Source of the DNA: Prevotella sp.
GTDB taxonomy: Bacteria; Bacteroidota; Bacteroidia; Bacteroidales; Bacteroidaceae
Length of the DNA stretch: 64,000 nucleotides
NCBI GenBank assembly: GCA_017545045.1
Contig: JAFYDA010000002.1
Coordinates: 1 to 64,000, forward strand
Direction of reading: 5' to 3'
Part shown: piece by piece, positions 63,287-64,000 of the stretch
Layout of the letters: each line of letters begins with the position of its first letter
How positions within the stretch are numbered: position 1 is the stretch's first letter
Program-made: the position numbers and the translations under genes
The notes under the pieces: generated by a model
What the model was told of the DNA's origin: nothing
Seen by the model: only the letters and a program-made list of their open reading frames with translations
Databases searched by the model: none

Positions 63287-64000
63287 TTACTGGGCATCGC
63301 CAACGATGACGAGACCGCCATTCTCGGGAATCTCAATATTTACAAGGGGTTTCTTACTCTTCTGCTGTTTCATGCTGCCGTTCAGTTGGGCGTCGTCACT
63401 GTAAACAGTGAACTCCTTGGCTGTGAAAGGCAGCTGAATCTTTGTCTTGACAGCTTCCTTCTGGGCGTTGATGCCGGCCACATACCATTTGCCGTCGGCG
63501 AGGCGGGCAATAATGGCATATTTGCCGGGATAGCCGTCGATGAACTTCACCTCGTCCCATGTGGTAGGCACGTCCTTCATGAACTGAACAGCCCACTCGG
63601 GAGCATCCGTCAGGTTGTTGGGAGCCATGGCGAAGTGCTGTACGCTCGACTGGAAGAGCACGGCTGTGGCCAATGCGAAGACATCGCTCGTGCGGCGGAC
63701 GGTGCCATGCTGGTTGTCGGCATTGTAGTGCTTGTTCAGCGTAGAGCCTCCGAAGTCCATCGAGCCTACGACGTTGCGGATGAAGGTGTGGGTGCAGGCA
63801 TTCGTTGCTTCCGCGTCGCAGGCACCCTGTCCGAAGTGCAGGTTCTCTGAGGCGAGGACGGCCTCGCTGGCCACATAGTTGGGGTACATGCGTTCCCAGC
63901 CACGGGGCAGGGTACAGCCGTGGAAGATGACTTGCAGACCGAATTCGTTAGCATCGGTCAGGATGTCCTCGTAGAGTTGCATCATGGGCTGTTTGTCGCC
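63287..64000 (-). CDS. GH97 glycosidase, C-terminal part (cut by the window edge)
   Basis: The frame is open to the right end of the window, so the N-terminus is missing. The visible part covers the end of the barrel (VIFHGCTLPRGWERMYPNYV, GSMDFGGSTL) and the C-terminal domain (FIDGYPGKYAIIARLADGKW). The HGCTLPRGW motif replaces the HEATRP glutamate motif seen in the SusB-like enzyme at 21765. This is typical of the retaining alpha-galactosidase group of GH97, which uses an Asp nucleophile elsewhere. So it is probably an alpha-galactosidase-type GH97, not an alpha-glucosidase. It is 27 bp before the GH98 gene and part of the same operon. Confidence 0.85.
   Translation of the reverse strand, partial: GDKQPMMQLYEDILTDANEFGLQVIFHGCTLPRGWERMYPNYVASEAVLASENLHFGQGACDAEATNACTHTFIRNVVGSMDFGGSTLNKHYNADNQHGTVRRTSDVFALATAVLFQSSVQHFAMAPNNLTDAPEWAVQFMKDVPTTWDEVKFIDGYPGKYAIIARLADGKWYVAGINAQKEAVKTKIQLPFTAKEFTVYSDDAQLNGSMKQQKSKKPLVNIEIPENGGLVIVGDAQ

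Overview
The window looks like a chromosomal segment of a Bacteroidales bacterium, most probably Prevotella or a close relative such as Segatella or Xylanibacter. This rests on four things: a SusC/SusD/SusE/SusF starch system, lipoproteins whose Cys is followed by acidic residues, promoters of the Bacteroidetes type (TTTG, about 20 bp, TAnnTTTG) without clear Shine-Dalgarno sites, and the ruvA-sprA gene pair. Genus assignment is inference. No rRNA, integrase, IS transposase, CRISPR array or phage gene was seen.

Layout. 1-3.0 kb: a small membrane-anchored coiled-coil protein and two glycosyltransferases, translationally coupled. 3.0-4.7 kb: a CbxX/SpoVK-type AAA+ ATPase (minus). 4.7-7.1 kb: an intergenic region rich in repeats and remnants, then an unknown lipoprotein. 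7.1-24 kb: a complete starch/maltodextrin locus. It has susCDEF plus a GH13 alpha-amylase on the minus strand, a divergent LacI-family regulator with a sugar transporter, and malQ (GH77) with a susB-like GH97. 24-25.3 kb: a histidine acid phosphatase. 25.4-32.7 kb: a housekeeping operon (unknown gene, rpoN, PAP2-like, purE, ispG, thioredoxin-like lipoprotein, epimerase, PAP2). 33-38.3 kb: a PP2C/SpoIIE phosphatase with a periplasmic TPR sensor, a secreted alpha/beta hydrolase and a mosaic pseudogene of a surface protein. 38.5-45.4 kb: greA, a HIT protein, manC, tRNA-Leu(CAA), an acyl-CoA ligase, an XRE-cupin regulator, a histidine kinase and ruvA. 45.5-53.1 kb: sprA, the type IX secretion outer-membrane channel. 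53.5-64 kb: a minus-strand glycoside hydrolase operon (partial GH97, GH98, GH43, GH30_8, GH115) that fits complex glucuronoarabinoxylan breakdown.

How it fits together. Starch is bound and cut at the surface by SusD/E/F and the amylase and imported by SusC. It is then trimmed by GH97 in the periplasm, moved across the inner membrane by the transporter and processed by MalQ. The LacI-type protein probably controls all three promoters: a 16-bp palindrome lies at the same distance (68.5-69.5 bp) from each -7 element, and all three promoters lack a -33 element, which suggests activation. SprA probably exports proteins with the C-terminal tail seen on the alpha/beta hydrolase, GH30, GH98 and the pseudogene.

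Most unusual signals. (1) Four intergenic arrays of alternating palindromes repeat every 21 bp (three loci, exactly) or about 22 bp (one locus), each at a gene 3' end. (2) The LacI operator has fixed geometry. (3) An intrinsic terminator sits inside the greA leader. (4) A 57-bp copy of the amylase 3' end sits beside one of the arrays. (5) The surface-protein pseudogene carries a small internal inversion.
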